Positions 33,386 through 45,091 of a stretch of DNA of 64,000 nucleotides are shown here, piece by piece. The position numbers and the translations under genes are program-made. Source of the stretch: Udeniomyces pyricola (lineage: Eukaryota > Basidiomycota > Tremellomycetes > Cystofilobasidiales > Mrakiaceae); assembly GCA_039545295.1 (NCBI GenBank), contig BCIK01000023.1:1-64000 (forward strand), read 5' to 3'. A model generated the notes under the pieces. The model saw nothing but the letters and a program-made list of their open reading frames with translations. It did not search any database and was not told where the DNA came from. Positions within the stretch are counted from its first letter, which is position 1, and each line of letters starts with the position of its first letter.

Positions 33386-35599
33386 ATGTCTGCCCCCATC
33401 AACGAAGTCCCCGCTGCCACCGCCGTTGTCCAAGAGATTGCGACCACTGTCCCGACGACTGAGCCCGTTACTGAGTCGACTCCGACCGCTGCCGCCGACG
33501 CTGTCGTCGCCCCTGCCGAGGAGCTCGCCTTGGGCAAGCCCATTGTCGAAACCGTCGCCCCTATCGAAGAGGCCCCTGCTGTGAGTAATATGGACTAGTT
33601 TCCCCTATTTGTCAAGCCAATGGACGGCGTGGCCTCATTTTCGACGATGAGGACACGGCCTGAGCGGGAATAACCAGAAGAAAGATGGCCCGAGCGCAAT
33701 TGTTTTCGCTGATGCTCTTCCCGAATTTCCCTCTTCATCGCACCCATCAGTCTGTTGCGGAGGCTCCCAAGGAGGACGAGGTACGTTTTCGTCTGGTTTG
33801 GTCCGCACGTCATCACATCACATGTTGATTTGCCCCTGAACCCATACCCCTCTTCCTCTGCCGGGTCTGTGCCGTGTTTCGTCTATTTCTTCTCGATCTC
33901 CTTCTAATCCACTCCTTCTGTCCTTCGCATTATATTCCGTTGTATTCAATCTTTTCTCGGTCAGGTTCCCACTACTTCAACCGAAGTCCCCGCCGCTGAG
34001 GTTGCCACCCCCGTCGAGGTCAGTATCCTTATCTATCAATCGAAACCCGTCTGTTTACATGCTCAGTCCCGCTCGGCCCCGCTGACATCCGCTTACCCCT
34101 TTCTCTCTGTTGCGCCTATTTCTTCACTTGTACATCTCTCATCTCTTCCTCTTGTTCGATTGTACAGACCTCAACCTCGCCCAACAAGGAGAAGGCCGGT
34201 TTCTTCACCAAGTTCTTCAAGAAGCACTCCGAAGAGGAGAAGGCTGCCAAGGCCGCTAAGGAGGCCGAGAAGAAGAAGGCCAAGGGTGCGTGATTGATCT
34301 TTCGTCTTGATTGATTGTGCCTAACGATACGGATGTGTGCTGATTGATTTCTCTGTTGATCTCCTGCCGTATCCCTGTTACTTAGAGGAGGAGAAGATCA
34401 AGAAGGAGGAGGCCAAGAAGGCTGCCGCGGAGGAGAAGATCAAGAAGGAGAAGGGTGAGACACGAGATCGTCGCATCAATGCATTTCTAGCTCTGGTTCT
34501 CATGCTGATCAGTTCTCTTCGCTTGCCTTGTATCCCGCTCACACAGCCGCTGCCGCCGAAGCCGAGGCCAAGAAGGAAGAGGCCAAAGCCTCCGAGGCTG
34601 CTGCTGCTGCTGCCGCCCCCGAGGCCACTCCCGCCGCTGTTGAGGAGACGCCTGCCGCCGTCGAGGCTACCCCTGTTTCTACTGAGGAAGCTCCTGCCGT
34701 GGCTGTTGCCACCCCCGATGTCGTTGAGTCGGCCCCTACTCCAGTTGCTTCCGAAATCAAGGCGGCTGCTCCTGTCTCGGAAACTGTACGTGGCTTGTTG
34801 TCTGTCGCCCGTGTGTCCCTACGGATCAACATGCTAAACACGTTCTGATTCATCCACCACTCAGGTCCCTACTCCTGCCGCTTCGGAAATCAAGACCCCT
34901 GCTCCTACCGCTTCCGCCATCTCGACTCCCGAGGCCCCTGCTACCACCTCCACTGAGACCGCTACCGAGCCTGCTGCCACCACCTCGGTCATCGCTCCTC
35001 TTCCCGCTACCTCTGCGCCTGCCACCGAGGAGGAGAAGGCTGTCTCGCCCAAGATCGGTCGACGCCTCTCATCAAGGCTCACTGGCTTCTTCACTAACGC
35101 CAAGAAGGAGAAGTCGCCTCTTGTCTCTCCCTCGACGGAAAAGGCTCCTGAGTCGGTCGCTCCCAGGGTACGTCGTTGCCCATGTGATGGCTCGGTCGCT
35201 TGTCCCTATCTGGTACTATGTTTGACTGTGTCGCTGATACCCTGTTTGCCGCTTGGTTCAACATCACCCTCACGATCTACTCATCTTTCTTTGCCTTTAA
35301 ACAGCTCGCCGCCGTCGAATCAACTACCCCTCTCGCCGATAACGCTGCTGAGGAGCCTGTCGTTGCCGAGGAGGCCCCCGTCGTCGCTGCTGCTGAGGAG
35401 GTACGTATGGCTGCTTCACCATGGTCTAGCGAGCTCTAACGACAAGCTTTTAAATCACACCTCAGGCCCGACTGACTCTTGGTTGTTATTTCCATCGCCT
35501 GCCTCTCGTTGTTGATTTTGCTTTCAGACTCCTGTCGTTGCCGAGGTCTCTTCGGAAGCCAAGGCTGAGGAGGCTAAGCCCGTTGTTGCTTCTGCCTAG
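33386..35599 (+). CDS. Lys/Glu/Ala/Pro-rich hypothetical protein, nine exons
   Basis: Not recognised by function. The model is join(33386..33580, 33751..33780, 33965..34018, 34168..34285, 34386..34454, 34547..34785, 34865..35167, 35305..35400, 35528..35599), 391 residues. Five of the eight introns lie in phase 0 and exon 2 has only 30 bases. Most exons begin or end in short Pro-Thr/Glu-Ala modules (VPTTSTEVPAAEVATPVE, VPTPAASEIKTPAPT). Two Lys-rich amphipathic segments stand out: GFFTKFFKKHSEEEKAAKAA (about residue 100) and KIGRRLSSRLTGFFTNAKKE (about 310). Both contain GFFT plus basic residues and may bind membrane or nucleic acid. A KKEE/KIKKE coiled-coil-like block lies between. No signal peptide is visible. 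The strong pyrimidine-rich leader and clean splice sites suggest high expression. Confidence 0.72.
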
Positions 35600-36231
35600 T
35601 TGTCAGCAAGCTCGACCGGTCTAGACGTGCTTTGCTTGTGTGCTGTTCCATCGCATTTACTATTTCCATCCCTCTCTGCCTTTAGTTGACGACCCCTCCT
35701 CCTTCGATTCCTTCTCTTGTTCTGCTACGAGACCCTTTGACGTACTTATTTAGCCCTCCCCTAATCACACCGACGTCGCTTGGCTCTAACCCCAGCGTTG
35801 TAGGTTTATTTGCTTTTTTTTCTTCTCTTTTCCGACGTGTTGCCTTTTGTTTTCCTCTATCGATTGATCCTTTATTATGTGACGTTGCGTCGACGTGTGT
35901 GGCTATGGTCGCGTTGAAGGGGTGATGGTGCCTACCGTCCTTGAGATAGGAGAGTGTGATGTGGTGATCGATAAGACGTGCTAGATAGGACGAGTTAGAG
36001 ATGTAAAAATCTTGAGCAGAAGATGGATAACATGCATGTGACAAGTGGCAGCTGATGGAATATTGGATTGCAAGGCGCAAGAGATATCGACTCGGCCGAA
36101 CCGGGCCAGAGCGCTTGTGAGGGGCAAGATTTGGTTTCTGATCAACCACCCCCTTCCCCGTCGACCACCACCCACATCCCCCCCTTCTCCCCCCTCCTTA
36201 CTCACCCCTTTCCCTCTCCCCTTTGCCCATC
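35600..36231. other. Intergenic between tandem genes
   Basis: 3' region of the nine-exon gene and promoter of GMP synthase. The last 90 bases before 36232 are nearly pure pyrimidine/C-rich. No gene seen. Confidence 0.55.
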
Positions 36232-39200
36232 ATGTCTGGAGTTGCTGGAATGGACGCCGACCTCAGTACGCTCAACCGCTTCACTCACTTCCCTGCCCAT
36301 CGACAAGTCGGTGCTTCACACCCGAGCCCTCATCGCCTCCCAGGCCTGACATCTTTTGCCGCTTGTCTCCAAACTCATTTCCGCTAGCTATCCACTCGGC
36401 CTACGACACTATCCTCATTCTCGACTTTGGATCGCAGGTACGTTTGTCGACCCGTTGGGTTCACCACGCTCAATCCGCAATCTACCCACACTCGGCGGCC
36501 ACAAGTTGAACCTTTCCTCTTTCCTTTGCGGGCCACCTCTTCCTTTCGCCGTTTGTTGCGTCGCCACTTTCTCCCATTCACACTGGTTCACCGCCGCAAT
36601 AGTACTCTCACCTCATCGCTCGACGATGCCGAGAGCTCAACGTCTACTGCGAGCTCCTGCCGTGCACCCAGAAGATCTCTGAGCTCGGCTGGAAGCCCCA
36701 GGGTCAGTGTCTTTCTCCTGTTCTCTCCCCTCCCTTGGATTCATCCCTTCGTCTCGTCGTTCTCGTCCCGGATGCAAGAATTCTGACTTGACCTTTTTTC
36801 CCATCCCGCCCTGCACTTATTGTCACTCCTTCCTTGTACCTGGGCTCATCTTTCGTTCCATTTCTGCCCTCTTGTCATTCGCCGTCCTGATAATGATTGA
36901 AACAGGTATCATTCTCTCCGGTTCGCCCTACTCGGTCTACGACTCGGATGCTCCCCGAGTCGACCCGGCCGTCTTCGACGCCGGTGTGCCCATTCTTGGT
37001 ATCTGCTACGGTCTCCAGGTCAGTACTACATTCCTTCTCTTCCTCTCTTTTGACCGAGGATTGGACCCCATAAAATCCAGATAGACGCGTCCTGCGCGCC
37101 ATAAAAAAATGGGGCGACTATGAACACAGGGCGACTTTCGAAAGGAACCTCCGGGGCCAACTGACCTCTCGCCTGTGCCTTTGATTCTCATTTTCGATAT
37201 AACATTCTTTCAACATCATCAATACACTTGTTGACACGCCTCGTCCGACCTCGGTTGTTTTCCATTCGTTCAGGAGATCGCTTTCAACCACGGTGCCAAG
37301 GTTGACGCTCACACTCACCGAGAGTACGGTATGGCCACCATTGAGGTCGTCAAGACCGGCAATGCCCAGGCTGATGCTCTCTTCGAGGGTCTCGAGTCGG
37401 AGATGCAGGTGTGTTGTTTGATCTCAATATGGGGTTGCAGAGGGACGACGGATCCTCCGAGTCAAGGGTTTCGTTACGGGTTAGATCTGTAGCTCAAGTC
37501 TCCTTTTTCATTTCCTTCCTCTCTTTTTTGCGCTTCTTCTCCGAAAAAAAAAACAACAACAAATAGGTCTGGATGTCGCACGGTGATCAAGTCAAGTCGT
37601 GCCCCGATGACTTTGTCGTCGTTGCCAAGACCCCTACCGCTCCTTTCGCCGCCATCGCCCACACTTCCAAGCCCATCTACGGTATCCAGTTCCACGCCGA
37701 GGTCACCCACTCGCTCAAGGGCAAGGAGATTATTGGCAAGTTCGTCACCAACATCTGCAAGTGCAAGACCGACTGGACCATGGTTCGTGTCTTCCTTCTC
37801 CGTTTGTGTACATGTTCGCAGAGTTTGGATTTGGAGAAGGTGAAAGGGAACGGGGGTTTACGCTGTCAGAAACCGCAAACGTGATGGACAGGATCAAAGA
37901 GTTTCCATGTCATCTTCGCCTTGTGCCCTTGCTAATGCTGATCCCATGTCTCTTTCTTTCGCTGTAACAGGACACCTTCATTGAGAAGGAGATTGCTCGA
38001 ATCCGTGCCATCTGCGGAGACAAGGGTCAGGTCATCGGTGCCGTTTCGGGTGGGGTCGACAGCTCAGTCGCTGCTAAGCTGATGCACGAAGCCATCGGAG
38101 ACCGGTTAGTCTGGCGAACCCTATTTTCTTATCGTTGATCTTTGTTGCAGAAATTGCGAGATCTTGCAAGGAGGGTGAAGGGATGGAAAGGCGATGGGAC
38201 TCTGGTTTGATTATCTTGGAAAATGGTCACTCGATAGCACACCAACTGATTCCTGACTAAACATGTCCTCTCTGTCTTGCTCACTCCTTCTCCACTGCCC
38301 AGATTCCACGCCATCATGGTTGACAACGGTGTCCTTCGAGGTGGTGAGGCTGCCCAGGTTCACGAGATGCTCAACAACCACCTCGGCGTCAACTTGACCG
38401 TCGTCGACGCGTCGGACCTTTTCCTCTCCCGACTCGCTGGTATCGAGGACCCCGAGCAGAAGCGCAAGATCATTGGCAACACTTTCATCGAGGTCTTTGA
38501 GGCCAAGGCGGCTGAGTTGGAGAAGAGCTTCGAGGAGACGGGTTACGCCGGTGAGAAGGGCAAGATCGAATGGCTCCTCCAGGGAACTTTGTTCCCGGAC
38601 GTCATTGAGTCGTTGAGCTTCAAGGGCCCGAGCGCTACCATCAAGACCCACCACAACGTCGGTGGTTTGCTTGCGGACATGAAGTTGAAGCTTATTGAGC
38701 CGTTGAGGGAGCTCTTCAAGGGTTCGTCCTTGATTCTTGCTTCCTGATTGCTTTTTCTCCCTCTCTCTCTCTTTGATTCCTATCACCCCACTTGGTTTAC
38801 ACCAATCTTGCCATTCATTGAGTGTCGGATTTGAACACTTCCAGAGTCTAATCCAATCCTTTCTTCACTGTCTGTTCTCTCTATATCATCGATCCCCTCC
38901 TCCCCGCCTAAATCTTACTTACTGCCTTTAGACGAGGTCCGAGCCCTTGGCCGACTCCTCCATATCCCCGAACACCTCGTCGGTCGTCACCCTTTCCCCG
39001 GTCCCGGTCTCGCCATCCGAATCCTCGGCCCCGTCACCCGAGACCAAGTCGCCCTCCTCCAAAAAGCCGATGCCATCTACATCGAAGAGATCCGAGCCGC
39101 TGGATTGTACGACCAGATCTCCCAGGCGTTCGCCGCGTTGCTCCCCGTTAAGGCCGTCGGTGTTGCGGGTGACAAGAGGACGTACGATCAGGTTATCGCG

Positions 39201-39754
39201 TTGAGGGCCGTCGCGACGGATGACTTTATGACTGCTGTTCGTATATACGTTCTGCACGTCATGTTGTCAGACAAATCGGAGAAGAAACTTCATTCTCATA
39301 TACTGATTTCACCTTTTCTTTGGCTTTTTCCGTCTTGCCCGTCCCTCTCCCCTTCCCTCCCCCCCCCCCCCCTCCCTCTTTTCGCGACAAAAAAAAACAG
39401 GATTGGTTCCACTTCCCTCCGGCCGTGCTCCGAAAGATCTCGTCGCGAATCACCAACGAGGTCGCCGGTGTCAACCGAATCACTTACGACATCACCTCCA
39501 AGCCCCCCGGAACGTACGTCTTCCTTCTCTTCCTTTCTTTCTTCCTGTCTTTTCTTTCTGGCTTTCTCGCTGGTGTGAACCGGACGGGACGTCACATTCT
39601 GTGAGATTGATGAGAACTGACGTTTGCTTTTCTTCATGCTTTGTAATCTTTCTTGTCTCTCTCTCGCTTTTCCTCTTGGTTTTCTTCTTCTATCCTTTCT
39701 CTCCCACCGTCGCCCCTCCGTTCCATTCCTCCTCTTAGCATCGAGTGGCTGTAA
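36232..39754 (+). CDS. GUA1: GMP synthase (glutamine-hydrolysing)
   Basis: Eleven exons (36232..36265, 36388..36437, 36603..36702, 36906..37018, 37274..37408, 37567..37782, 37971..38104, 38303..38721, 38932..39236, 39401..39513, 39739..39754) give 544 residues with every phase consistent. It makes GMP from XMP, ATP and glutamine in the cytosol. The N-terminal class I amidotransferase shows ILDFGSQ, the catalytic cysteine in GICYGLQ, and the histidine in FHAEVTH. The ATP pyrophosphatase P-loop is [12 protein letters not shown]. The dimerisation domain contains [14 protein letters not shown], and the protein ends [13 protein letters not shown], the conserved XMP-binding tail. The N-terminal extension ([20 protein letters not shown]) is short. 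The proline usually found in the FHPEVTH motif is alanine here. The last coding exon is only 16 bases. Intron 9 ends in a C run followed by an A run directly before CAG. Confidence 0.96.
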
Positions 39755-40833
39755 ACAAACATACAAAAAACCATGTCCCTTCCCTACCTTTTTACATTTT
39801 GATCCCACCCTGAGGAAAACAAATTGGACAAGAAAACCATCCCAAGATCTTCCTTCCCTTTTTCTGTCTTTCGTTCTTCTTGTTTCCTTTCTTCTTCCCT
39901 TCCGACATTCGTACTTGAGCGAACCTTAGACTTCCCCCCTCCCTTCCTTCTACACCTACCTCGATATGCTTTTCCCTTCCCAACGCTTTGCTCTAGCTGT
40001 CCCTTTGTGGCTTTCTTCTTCTTTGTTTCTCTGCCCACTTCTCGTTGGCTTTCCTTTCTTCTTTTTTTTTTCGTTTCGTTTTCTCCTTACTTTCTCCTTC
40101 CCTCTTCGGGCCCCATGAAATGTGGTGTTGTCATTCCTTTTCTCTTTGTCTTGCGTGAGCAGAAAGTGGACGTAGCTAGACTGTATGGAAGTTGGCAAGG
40201 GCAATAACTGGTCTTATTCTTCTTATCTGGGTAAGAGGTATGTGCGATTCCCCTTGCATGACTGTTGCTCAGTCTCAAAGGGTGCTCCATTGTCAATGGA
40301 TTGTCATGCATCATACAAGCTAGTTTCAGTACGTAGTAGCTCTCCTTGCTCAGTCATATGATCAGATCAGTGAAGGGACGATGGATTCACACGTATTACA
40401 ACCACTCGTATACTATGAGTACTAACGTCCGTTGGCGATCATGATGGCCGTCAACGATCTCATGAGAGTCTTGATTACAGTAAGTAAACGCATATCGTGC
40501 TAGCTTATGATCTGATGTATCAACATCATAATTATCGTCTCGCCCCTTTGCCCGATTGGCATCGGATTATCACATCAAGTCCGACGCATTCCCTCGTATA
40601 CGTCTGCCAGCTCTGATCGCTCCTAACGAACATTCCCCCTTACTGATAGCAGTTCGAACTGCATGAATATCATATGCGTATAATTCCATCCGTCAGCCTA
40701 ATCAGCATTCAACCCCCCCCCCTCCTTTCCTCCAATTCCATCCGATTTGGCTCTGCTCATTCGCCGGGTCCAAAACCCAATGCTCCATCTTGGATGTGTA
40801 TCATAGTACCGTACGTTGAGGGATGGATGAAAA
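39755..40833. other. Convergent 3' region
   Basis: About 1.1 kb between GMP synthase and the NASP-like gene. The left half is T/C-rich; a C run lies near 40713-40722. No gene or RNA signal recognised. Confidence 0.5.
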
Positions 40834-43113
40834 TCAACCAGTCTTCGTCTTCTTTCCTCCTTCCTCTACCGATTGACCTTCCGACTCTTCGTCCGTTGCT
40901 TTCCTCTTCCCACCCGACACCACCACCGCCGCCGGGGCTGGAGATGGAGCCGGTTGTTTCTTCTTCTTGACCATGCTCGATAGGTCGTTGACGGGAGCAT
41001 TGGGGAGAGAGGAAGAAGAAGGAGAAGAGGCAAAGGGGGCACCAAAAGGCGTCGAAGCTGGGATCGGTCGGACGTTGGAAGGAAGGAGGTCAGGTAGAGT
41101 GTTAGACGGCAAAGAGGCCGTTCGAAGATCCTCAATCTGTTGGGGTTTTTTTTTTTTTTTTTTTTTGTTACGAAGAGAAAGAGAGACAGAAAGAGAATTG
41201 GGGAGGGGAAAAAAAGTTGGATAGGGTTCGATGAGAGGAAGTGTTAATTCAGGCTTTGTGTTTTGGAGACGGTGACGATGAGAGGCATCAAAGTAGGCAG
41301 GCACGTTGAAAGAGGCCAGAGGGAAGGGAAAGGAGCAGAGAACAAGAGAGAAAAATCAGGAGAAATAAGAGAAGACCGAAACGGTGAACACACCTTGACA
41401 TCAAGGTCTGTTAGGATCCCATCGATCGACTTGATCTCTCTTTGTCTTTCTCCCTCTTCCATCTCTTCAACTCGGTCCTTCACCAAATCCTCCTCCTCTT
41501 CACTCTCCAAACCCTTGCCCTTTCCCTTACTTCCTCCTTCAGCAGCCGCCTTAGTCGTCGCGCCTTGACTGACGCCGGTAACGAGCTCGACCCGTCGCTC
41601 AAGTAAGCTCGCTTTGGCCTTCTCGCACTCTCCCAACGCCCGCGGTCGACTCGCCATCGGGTTCGCCGGGTCAAACTCGAGTGCCACGCCGAGTTTGAGG
41701 TGAGCTTCGGAGAGTTGACGAGAGGACGGAGGGAGGAGCGCAAGTTTGAGCGTGAGGGCAGAGGTGAAGTCGAGGATTGCTTGAGGGAAGTTTTCTGTGA
41801 GGGAAAGAAAGAAAAAAAGGAGAGGGTAGCAGGCGGGTTTGAGGAAGTGAAAAGCAGAAGAAAAAGAGGTTCAACCAGAAGAACCAGAAACAGAAACAGA
41901 AAGAACAAAGTCAACTTGAAGTTGATTCATTCTTCTATTTTTGGGATAAGGGACAGGGGAGAAAGACTGGATCAGCCGTAAACGAACCGGTCTCAAGACA
42001 TAGGTCGCCCAATGCAATGAGGCATTCTGCCTCTTGCAACCTCGCCCTCGGCCCATCCATCTTTCCAAACAGCGTTCTAGCAGCATCCAAAACTTCCCAC
42101 GCAGCATTGAAGTCGTCTTCCAACGTGTCATCCTCGGGTGCTCCTCCCTCTGTCTGACCGTTGGAGCCCCCACCAGTCGAAGTCGATGGGCCGGCCGCAG
42201 GAGAGAGATCTTGGGTGGATTCGTGGTTGTTGTCGTCTTCGCCTTCGTCTTCAAACACAAAGTGATTCGAGAGGGCAGACGCACTCGAAGCGACGGCTTC
42301 CACTGTAGCAAACCAAGACACAGCAATTTTAAGCAAAAAGGGGGAGGGAGAAAATGAGAATTTCAACGAGAAGCTAGAATGAGCCCTTCTATCAGGACCG
42401 CAAGGGAAGGCAACGGAATGGAATAAAGGAGGGGGGGTTGAGCCAGGGCGATCATCACGCACAAGCCTTTGCCGCAAGATTTTCAGCCTCCTCATCCTCT
42501 TCGTTCTCAGCAGCGACAGCTTCGGCGTTGGATTGCATGACAATGTTTTGGGAGATGCCCGATTCGAGCAGCGTCTTGCCGTATTTGAGCAGGACGTCGG
42601 CGGATTCGAGCGAGAAGTCGCCGTACTTTTCCGCGCTGGATCATCAACGAAACGGATCCAGAGGCAGGTTCAGGCAAAAAGACAACATGACAGAGGTCGA
42701 ATGTTAGTGAGATAGATGATGAGTCAGATCGGACAGCAAGAAAGCTTGGTCAGGCTGATACGGAGACGCGTCAAGGTCAAGTCTCGAATAGTTCTTCATG
42801 ACACGGCTAGCCACGGATCAGACAGCACGACGAGGAAGGGAAGGTAAGCGTCCTTACAGTATCTCCAGTGCTACTGTGTAGGCTTCCGCAGCATCGTCCC
42901 ACTTGCCAGCTTTGAAGGCGGCATCGGCAGTGACTATCATAGCGTCGTATCTGTCGGTGGACGAGGTCGCAGAGGATTGAGGGACGGTTCTGATCGAGGG
43001 CAGGGAAGGCGAAGGCGAAGGTGGAGTGGTAAGCGGTGATATTCTTGACGAGACGAACAGTGAGGTGAATGTAGTCATGTGAGAGTTGGTGGTTTGACTT
43101 ACTCGGTGGACAT
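40834..43113 (-). CDS. NASP/Hif1-type histone chaperone (SHNi-TPR)
   Basis: Six exons, 43113..43103, 42950..42858, 42635..42463, 42302..41988, 41794..41394 and 41136..40834, give 431 residues. Exon 1 has only 11 bases. TPR-like repeats start at once (ADAAFKAGKWDDAAEAYTVA), followed by KYGDFSLESADVLLKYGKTLLES, the typical SHNi-TPR opening. The second TPR is interrupted by an acidic/Ser-rich insertion (about residues 95-175), then AAWEVLDAARTLF and LGDLCLETENFPQAILDFTSAL. A Lys/Glu coiled-coil stretch (RVEEMEEGERQREIKSIDGI) and a basic tail with GGKRKATDEE complete the pattern. Hif1/NASP proteins bind H3-H4 (and H1) and act with the Hat1 acetyltransferase in histone supply. Intron 5 ends with an A run on the coding strand before CCCCAACAG. 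Confidence 0.85.
41143..41166. repeat. Poly-T (poly-A on the coding strand) near an intron 3' end
   Basis: About 24 T on the plus strand. Read on the minus strand this is a poly-A run ending eight or nine bases before the CAG acceptor of the last intron of the NASP-like gene. Confidence 0.85.
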
Positions 43114-43510
43114 GATGACGCAGAGGAGAAATGGAGAAAGTGGAAGGAAAGCAGAAGATGGTTGGTTGAGTGATCTTGTCTGGACGCGTTTCGATTTGGT
43201 TCGACGCGTCGTGCGCCCAGCGCTCATGATATCCACTATAATCGCTCATCGCTGAAGCTATCTGAGTTACGAGACTACTCATGAGAATTGTCTTGCTGGA
43301 AAATTGAACGTCTGCATCTAGCGCTCCAACGTATATACGCCTCGTTTCTAGTCATCAAACGTTACGCGGTCGTCAAAGTCATGATTTTATATAAGTAACT
43401 CAGTCATATAGAGAATATACTCCCCCTTGCACCGTTGTGTTCCATCCCTACGCACTCATACCGGCCCAGAGCAATTTCCTCCAGCCCCGTTCTTTCCAAG
43501 TTCGACACGA
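43114..43510. other. Short intergenic region upstream of the NASP-like gene
   Basis: About 400 bases holding the promoter of the NASP-like gene and the 3' end of the next minus-strand gene. An AT-richer patch near 43380-43420 is the only notable feature. Confidence 0.5.
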
Positions 43511-44417
43511 TCAATCTAGCTCGTCCATCTCTCCCAGAGTACGAAGACTGCGAACAAAATCCTCAGCGGTCACTCCGAGTTCATCTGCGACTTGCTGGAC
43601 TCGCTCCTCCATTGTGAGCTGACGAGGTTTCTCTGGCTCTGGAACGGGTTCTGGTTCTACAGGAGTCGGCGGAGGGGCGGGGTGGGAGGAAGGTACAGAT
43701 GACGCGTCGATGCCGGGAGAAGGAGGCGGGAAAGAGGGGGTCGCATCCTCTCCCTGAGAAACAACGACGAGATGCGATGAAGGAGAAGGGTAGACCTCGA
43801 TGGGATATGCAATGTAGGGTGGAGCTAGAGCAGGGGGTTCTCTGGTGAGCCTGTAGATGAAGAGGGCAAGAAGCAAGAAGGACAAGACGCAGAGAACAGC
43901 GACTAAGGCCATGCATGACAAAGAAGGTCTCAGAGGGTTCAGTTTCCTTTGGGCCATCCTCTGCGTAGGACAACATCCAACGCGTGCTGAGCTGCTACCT
44001 ACCAAGGACGTCAAGTCTCTCCCATCCACCTCTCGCGAACCGAACGTTCTTCCCTCCAGCGGTCGCTCGTTTAGCTTTGCGGATGCTCGACCTCATCTTG
44101 GCTCCATCAGACTCGCTCCCGCTGCCAGACACGCGCTCGCCTGCAAGTTTGCCCCGCCGTCGCCGTACCGAGCTCGGAGAGGATCCTTGGTCGTGGGACG
44201 ATGGACTAGCAGACAGACTAGATTTGGTGGGTTTAGTACTGAGCTTAGCATATGACAGGAGGTTTCTTGGGGAGGGCGAGGCGGATCGGTTCAGTCGGAC
44301 ACGAGGGGGGTCGGGGTCCGGCTTAAAGGAAGGGGATGAGACGATGTTGCCGTCCGGATCGATAACATCCGGCAGACGCGCCGAGCGGAGACGCATCCTC
44401 GGAGCTGGAGTCGACAT
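43511..44417 (-). CDS. Single-pass membrane protein of unknown function
   Basis: Two exons, 44417..44003 and 43902..43511, joined in phase 1 (GTAGGT donor, TTAG acceptor), give 268 residues. Without this splice the frames do not match, so the junction is well supported. The N-terminal 135 residues are basic and Ser-rich (MRLRSARLPDVIDPDGN, RRRRGKLAGE, RKAKRATAGGKNVRF). One transmembrane helix follows directly at about 139-160 (VAVLCVLSFLLLALFIY). After it comes a Pro-rich segment and a C-terminal helical piece (MEERVQQVADELGVTAEDF). Positively charged residues before the helix predict a cytoplasmic or nucleoplasmic N-terminus. The tail pattern recalls small helical protein-binding modules. 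No family recognised; a nuclear-envelope or ER location is only a possibility. Confidence 0.65.
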
Positions 44418-45091
44418 AGCTGGATAGGAGAGCCAAGGTAGCGCGTGAAGAGACCAAGACGACGAGAAGAACAGATGAACGGCAGTACGTGTACTTGAGT
44501 AGTTGGTGTAACGACGTCGGATGTAGGCGGGTAGGTTGGTAGCTTGGATTTCGGATGTGGGCGAGTGTGCAGATCGAGCAGATGGACTTCGATGCTGCAG
44601 TTGGCTCATGCGACTTCTCCTTCCATTCGATCACATCTCATCTCACCATCGACCATCCATGCACCTTGTCACCCGTATGACTCTTCCCATCACCAGCACG
44701 CTCGGCGTCCGTATGCCGAGCTAGAGCATGCTCTCTCGACTTGCTTGGTTGATCCGTTTGCACGAGTCACCCTTCGGCACCCAGAGCTACCATTCGTCGG
44801 AACCTCGGACCTTGAGCTTCGCGGTCCACGTTCTGATTGATACGCCTAATCGATTGAAGCGGTGCCGGCCGGGATGTCACCATGTCACCCTTGATCCATC
44901 GAACTAACCCTTCATTAACGTTGACCTTGTGATCTTGTGATCTCAGCTCGTTTCATATACAAGTCGGAAGGGGAACCATTCCCTTGTAACTAACTACCCT
45001 TGACGTTAACAACTAGCAGTCACCACCTTCCTTCTTCCTGATACTGCCTCCAAATCGACCCTGCATCCCTATAGATCCAAGCGCCAAGGAC
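44418..45091. promoter_or_regulatory. Divergent promoter region
   Basis: About 670 bases between two divergent genes for membrane proteins. Short palindromic stretches exist but nothing can be assigned. No gene seen. Confidence 0.45.

Noticed and set aside
39296..39808. Lys/Arg/Glu-rich minus-strand frame of 170 residues
   Set aside because: Antisense of the last GMP synthase exons and pyrimidine-rich introns; no independent support.
43962..44029. Frameshift or 16-41 nt mini-intron between the two halves of the membrane protein at 43511-44417
   Set aside because: A normal intron from the GTAGGT donor at 44002 to the TTAG acceptor at 43903 restores the frame exactly, so no frameshift is needed.
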